Source of the DNA: a virus
Length of the DNA stretch: 47,679 bases
IMG/VR virus record: IMGVR_UViG_3300006924_000041
Location: 1-47,679 of that record
Direction: 5' to 3' (one strand)
A program made the position numbers and the translations under genes. The notes below the pieces were generated by a model. It did not search any database. It was given only the letters and a program-made list of their open reading frames with translations, and was not told the origin of the DNA. Positions 44,596-47,679 of the stretch are shown here, one piece after another. How positions within the stretch are numbered: the first letter of the stretch is position 1; each line of letters starts with the position of its first letter.

Positions 44596-46461
44596 TTATT
44601 TCCTTGTTATTTGTCCATTTGAATAACTAGATCTTACTGGGAAGTTAACACCAGAAATCTGTTCTCCAGAAGCAATTGTATCCCTAACCATATTTATATT
44701 GCTTTTTGAAATATCAAAGATTAAATATAGATCCTGCAAACCAATAACGTCATTTGATTCTGGTATTGCTTGAATCTCAACAACGTTTTCTGGTAAGTCT
44801 GTAGAAACAATATTAATTGTATTAACAATAATCTCACCCTTCTTATAGTTTACAGTGCCAATTGATTTTTTAACAACTTCGAAGGTATTTGGATCTAGAG
44901 TTGGTTTAACAATTGATAGTAAACCAATATCACCATCAGCACTAGGCACATCTAGGAAGTATACTGTTTCTACTTCCCCTGCAATTTTAAATCCCGTGCT
45001 CTTAACATTATATCCATTCAGATTTTTATGGAATTTATTTCCATAGCAAATTTCATATTGTGCGAAGGTATTTGAAATAGCATTGAGATTTCTTCTCATT
45101 CTCACTCTAGTAATATTAGAAGTGATTGAATTATCTACATTATCGATAATTTGTAAAATTTTACTATACTTGAATCTTCCACCAAATTTATTCATATCAA
45201 CAGTTTTGGAATGTTGATTGAGAGAGGTTACAATATTACTTCTGATTGATTCAACATCCTTTGCTTTAGATGTGTCATAGAAGACGTCTGAATCAATTTC
45301 AACAAATAGTAGTTTTAGATCTGTAAGTTCTTGTTTAACACCAGATACGGTGTATTGTTTTAAATCATTAAGAATTTGTGTCTTTGCAAAATCGGAAATT
45401 GCAAAACCATTTTTTGGTTTTATACTAATAATAACCTTTCCAAATTCTGGTGGATCAAGTTCTTCACCACCAACAACCGAAACCGATTCGGTGCTTGGAT
45501 ATATCTTTTGTATAATTGCCTCGTAGTCCCTTGCAGTAACAGCACGATACTGCGATGCATACACTCTAGGTGCAAAGTACTTGATTGAGTCTATCTGCTC
45601 AATGTCGCCCCCTCCGGTGGAGGACGCGGTTGTTGATACTGTTACTGAATTTAAAGGATTAGTGATAATTCCATTACTATCAGTAGTTGTTCCTGCATAA
45701 GAAAATAATGATGGACCATTACCACTTTGCCCATCAGTTGCAATATAAGTTACTTTAATTATAGTGCCAGTTTCTAATTTCTTACCAATAATACCGTCAC
45801 CAAATAGTAACTCATATCTTTCATCAGCAACTTCTTGAATTAGATATATTTCAGAGTTTTTATCGACAGTAATAATATTGTCAACCTGCTTATATTCCCG
45901 ATTACCAACAGTTATAATAATTGTTGAAGTATCAATACCAGGATTACTTAGAATAAATTTTTGATCTTGAGAATTATTAACTGTAAACTCTTTAGTTAGA
46001 TATGTGCCTTGATAAACTTCAATATCATTAAATGCAGCAACTCCTCCAATTACATTAGAACTAATGTCGGAAGGAATTGAAAATGTATATTGAGAATTAT
46101 CGACTGCACCTACACAAACAAGACCTGCTTTTAAGATTAATTGATTGGAAGATGCTGATGTATTAATTGAAAATGATATACTTGCTTTTGCTGCAGTCTT
46201 TGATCTTGGAACATATCCAATATTTCTTGCTAATGAAACAACATTCTCTCTTAATGTTGATGAATCCAAGAAGGATTCATTCACAACCATATTAGAGTTG
46301 AATGCTGTGATATACGTATTATATGCTAACGTATCGATTAAGATAGAAAAATTAGATCCTTCAAAGTCAAAATCCGTAAACGTTGAGTTAGCACGGAGAT
46401 AATCCTTGATGGATGATTTTATCTGATCAAAATCTAGATTGGTAAACTTAGTGAAAGGCAT
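44596..46461 (-). CDS. 6: Baseplate wedge protein gp6
   Basis: The 621-residue product (T4 gp6 660) begins FTNLDFDQIKSSIKDYLRAN. It has the conserved FSILIDTLAYNTYITAFNSN and RENVVSLARNIGYVPRSKTA. These are the signature of gp6/J-type baseplate wedge proteins, which form the inner iris ring that dilates when the sheath contracts. Further blocks are ELLFGDGIIGKKLETGTIIK, YFAPRVYASQYRAVTARDYE and RVRMRRNLNAISNTFAQYEI. It follows gp25 with a four-base gap and precedes gp7 by 12 bases, so gp25, gp6 and gp7 form one unit encoding the inner wedge. Confidence 0.96.
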   Translation of the reverse strand: MPFTKFTNLDFDQIKSSIKDYLRANSTFTDFDFEGSNFSILIDTLAYNTYITAFNSNMVVNESFLDSSTLRENVVSLARNIGYVPRSKTAAKASISFSINTSASSNQLILKAGLVCVGAVDNSQYTFSIPSDISSNVIGGVAAFNDIEVYQGTYLTKEFTVNNSQDQKFILSNPGIDTSTIIITVGNREYKQVDNIITVDKNSEIYLIQEVADERYELLFGDGIIGKKLETGTIIKVTYIATDGQSGNGPSLFSYAGTTTDSNGIITNPLNSVTVSTTASSTGGGDIEQIDSIKYFAPRVYASQYRAVTARDYEAIIQKIYPSTESVSVVGGEELDPPEFGKVIISIKPKNGFAISDFAKTQILNDLKQYTVSGVKQELTDLKLLFVEIDSDVFYDTSKAKDVESIRSNIVTSLNQHSKTVDMNKFGGRFKYSKILQIIDNVDNSITSNITRVRMRRNLNAISNTFAQYEICYGNKFHKNLNGYNVKSTGFKIAGEVETVYFLDVPSADGDIGLLSIVKPTLDPNTFEVVKKSIGTVNYKKGEIIVNTINIVSTDLPENVVEIQAIPESNDVIGLQDLYLIFDISKSNINMVRDTIASGEQISGVNFPVRSSYSNGQITRK

Positions 46462-46465
46462 TATA

Positions 46466-46864
46466 TTATCTGGTTGCCTCTAGGATGAATGTAAAATCTT
46501 GTGGCGGAACCTCTTGACCAATAATATTAAAGCTAATGGTAATTTCAAACTCATTTTGATCTGGTTTGGGATTTACCTGAACATTAAGTCTATCAACTCT
46601 TGGTTCATAATTTTCAATGGCAACAGTTATTTGTTGCTGTAAAATAGATGCTGTACCAAAATCAATGAAGTCAAATAGACTAATTTTTACATCCGAACCA
46701 AAGATTGGATTAAAAAATCTTTCACTTGGAACTGTGTTCACGATATTGCGAACACTTCGCTTAATTGCATCTTCATTATTAAGAGCAAGGATATCATTAG
46801 TCACAGGATGTTTATCAAATGATAAACTAATGTCCTTGAATGCCCGAGATATCCTTTGAACCAC
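46466..46864 (-). CDS. 25: Baseplate wedge protein gp25
   Basis: At 132 residues it is the same length as T4 gp25. The GTG start at 46864 is used because there is no upstream in-frame ATG; it gives MVQRISRAFKDISLSF. The lysozyme-like gp25 fold is shown by NPIFGSDVKISLFDFID and the conserved EPRV in VAIENYEPRVDRLNV. gp25 binds gp6 and gp53 and initiates sheath polymerisation. A perfect late TATAAATA lies 27 bases upstream. No clear Shine-Dalgarno is seen, which together with GTG suggests modest translation. Confidence 0.95.
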   Translation of the reverse strand: MVQRISRAFKDISLSFDKHPVTNDILALNNEDAIKRSVRNIVNTVPSERFFNPIFGSDVKISLFDFIDFGTASILQQQITVAIENYEPRVDRLNVQVNPKPDQNEFEITISFNIIGQEVPPQDFTFILEATR

Positions 46865-46891
46865 AATAGATCTAGAGATTATACTTGTTTT

Positions 46892-46899
46892 TATTTATA
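46892..46899 (-). promoter_or_regulatory. Late promoter of the gp25-gp6-gp7 operon
   Basis: Exact TATAAATA on the minus strand, 27 bases before the gp25 start, in a 41-base gap. It is the only promoter-like site for the following 15.8 kb up to the box before gene 8. Confidence 0.75.
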
Positions 46900-46905
46900 C
46901 CCTTT

Positions 46906-47157
46906 TCAGAATAATTCAGTATTCTCATCAATTTTTTCATATAAGTCTTCTTGATTCACAGTATCGTATTTTTTTGGAGTGATATCATCATTTGAAATTT
47001 CACGAAGCATCTTTTGATGCTGATGATTTGCCAAATTATCTAGAAAATCGTGTTCTGAAGTCATTTTTTCATTTTGATAGTAGTCAGTAACAAGTTTTGT
47101 GGTTCCCCACATCTCTTTCATATAGTTAGAATTTCTATCGACAGGTGAATTACCCAT
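46906..47157 (-). CDS. 83-residue hypothetical protein upstream of gp25
   Basis: The gene has a strong Shine-Dalgarno (AAGGAGA, five bases before the ATG). The product starts MGNSPVDRNSNYMKEMWGTT. It contains DFLDNLANHQHQKMLREISN and ends in an acidic tail (YEKIDENTELF). It is hydrophilic and helical with no membrane segment or known motif. Position suggests a small baseplate-assembly factor, but I recognise no family. Confidence 0.75.
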   Translation of the reverse strand: MGNSPVDRNSNYMKEMWGTTKLVTDYYQNEKMTSEHDFLDNLANHQHQKMLREISNDDITPKKYDTVNQEDLYEKIDENTELF

Positions 47158-47202
47158 GATGTCTCCTTATTTTCATGAAATGTTCATTAATATTCTATAC
47201 TT

Positions 47203-47679
47203 TTATTTATTTTCCTCTTCTTCTTCGCGTTCTTTAGAAGTTTTCCAGAAATATTCGTCCTCACGTCCCATTCCAAGTCGTTCAAATCCATTTTCAACTT
47301 GATAATATTGAGTCGAAACCTTAAAATCAGGCATTTTTGGTTCGACAGGTGTCAAACTATTATCAAAAATACGTAATCTATTGTTTGGATACAGTGCATA
47401 CTGCCCATTCTCAAGTTCAATTAGGTTATGAGACTTGTGTTCGGCTGGATTCTCACTCGTTGCCCAATCAACATAGTCCGGATCATGGTGATAGTTATCA
47501 ATTGTGCAGACATAAGTGCCTTTTACATTACCAAAGTCCCGTGTATAACACTCAAAATCCATCGAACCAATGAATTTCTTATCAACTGATACTACACCAT
47601 AGTCCATACAGTTCCAAAACTGTAGGTTTGGTAGGTTCATATCAGGAGAAGGTGTCTCAGGATCTGCTACAAAGGCACT
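47203..47679 (-). CDS. Hypothetical protein, N-terminus beyond the window
   Basis: An ATG at 47640 would give 145 residues, but the frame stays open for 13 more codons to the window edge (SAFVADPETPSPD). The ATG has no Shine-Dalgarno, so the true start is probably outside. The visible part has a beta-rich core: FWNCMDYGVVSVDKKFIGSM, GNVKGTYVCTIDNYHHDPDY, and a YALYPNNRLRIFDNSLTPVE hairpin. It ends in a Glu/Lys tail (KTSKEREEEEENK). I do not recognise the family. The position before the baseplate operon is compatible with a tail-assembly or unrelated early/late function. Confidence 0.75.
   Translation of the reverse strand, partial: SAFVADPETPSPDMNLPNLQFWNCMDYGVVSVDKKFIGSMDFECYTRDFGNVKGTYVCTIDNYHHDPDYVDWATSENPAEHKSHNLIELENGQYALYPNNRLRIFDNSLTPVEPKMPDFKVSTQYYQVENGFERLGMGREDEYFWKTSKEREEEEENK
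47204..47211 (-). promoter_or_regulatory. Late-type promoter box variant
   Basis: AATAAATA on the minus strand, 46 bases before the ATG of the 83-residue gene. It overlaps the end of the upstream gene. One mismatch to consensus and a rather long spacing. Confidence 0.3.

Overview
The window is a late-gene (virion structure and packaging) block of an AT-rich T4-like contractile-tailed phage. Every supported gene lies on the minus strand, so transcription runs from the right end to the left. Gene order and the recognisable proteins (gp25, gp6, gp7, gp8, gp13-gp23, UvsY, UvsW, gp55) match the T4 structural cluster. The giant modular baseplate proteins, the DUF4815-type protein and the enlarged gp14 look like the marine T4-like viruses of cyanobacteria (Prochlorococcus/Synechococcus). 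A Pelagibacter or other marine host cannot be excluded, because no host-marker gene such as psbA is present. There are no tRNAs, CRISPR arrays or insertion sequences. The longest stretch without a gene is about 120 bases (463-581).

Right part (47679-22000), baseplate and fibres: a 5'-truncated unknown gene, a small unknown, gp25, gp6, a 4527-residue protein in the gp7 position, gp8, and a 2364-residue DUF4815-type protein in the place T4 uses for gp9-gp12. Two tiny overlapping genes follow. One of them (58 codons) is of the size and helical layout of NblA-type adaptors.

Middle (22000-9680), fibre/neck/terminase/tail: a 76-residue and a 545-residue fibre-like protein in the whisker position, a coiled-coil protein, neck gp13 and gp14, sheath terminator gp15, small terminase gp16, an unusual Lys/Cys-rich 448-residue protein wedged between the terminase subunits, large terminase gp17, a four-cysteine mini-protein, sheath gp18 and tube gp19.

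Left part (9680-1), head and late control: portal gp20, prohead core gp67, a small RHDENN-repeat protein in the gp68 position, protease gp21, scaffold gp22 and major capsid gp23. These are followed by a UUCG-loop intrinsic terminator, three small or medium genes including a tail-tube-fold protein, recombination mediator UvsY, helicase UvsW, an unknown protein and the truncated late sigma factor gp55.

The late genes are punctuated by TATAAATA octamers 18-40 bases upstream of starts (gp25, gp8, the 76-residue protein, gp67, gp22). These are the promoters expected to be read by gp55, whose own gene is preceded by a host-type -35/-10 promoter. The most interesting features are the reuse of a few beta-rich repeat modules across five virion proteins, the gp7 core split by about 2000 residues of inserted modules including a YHYH domain, and the insert gene between gp16 and gp17.
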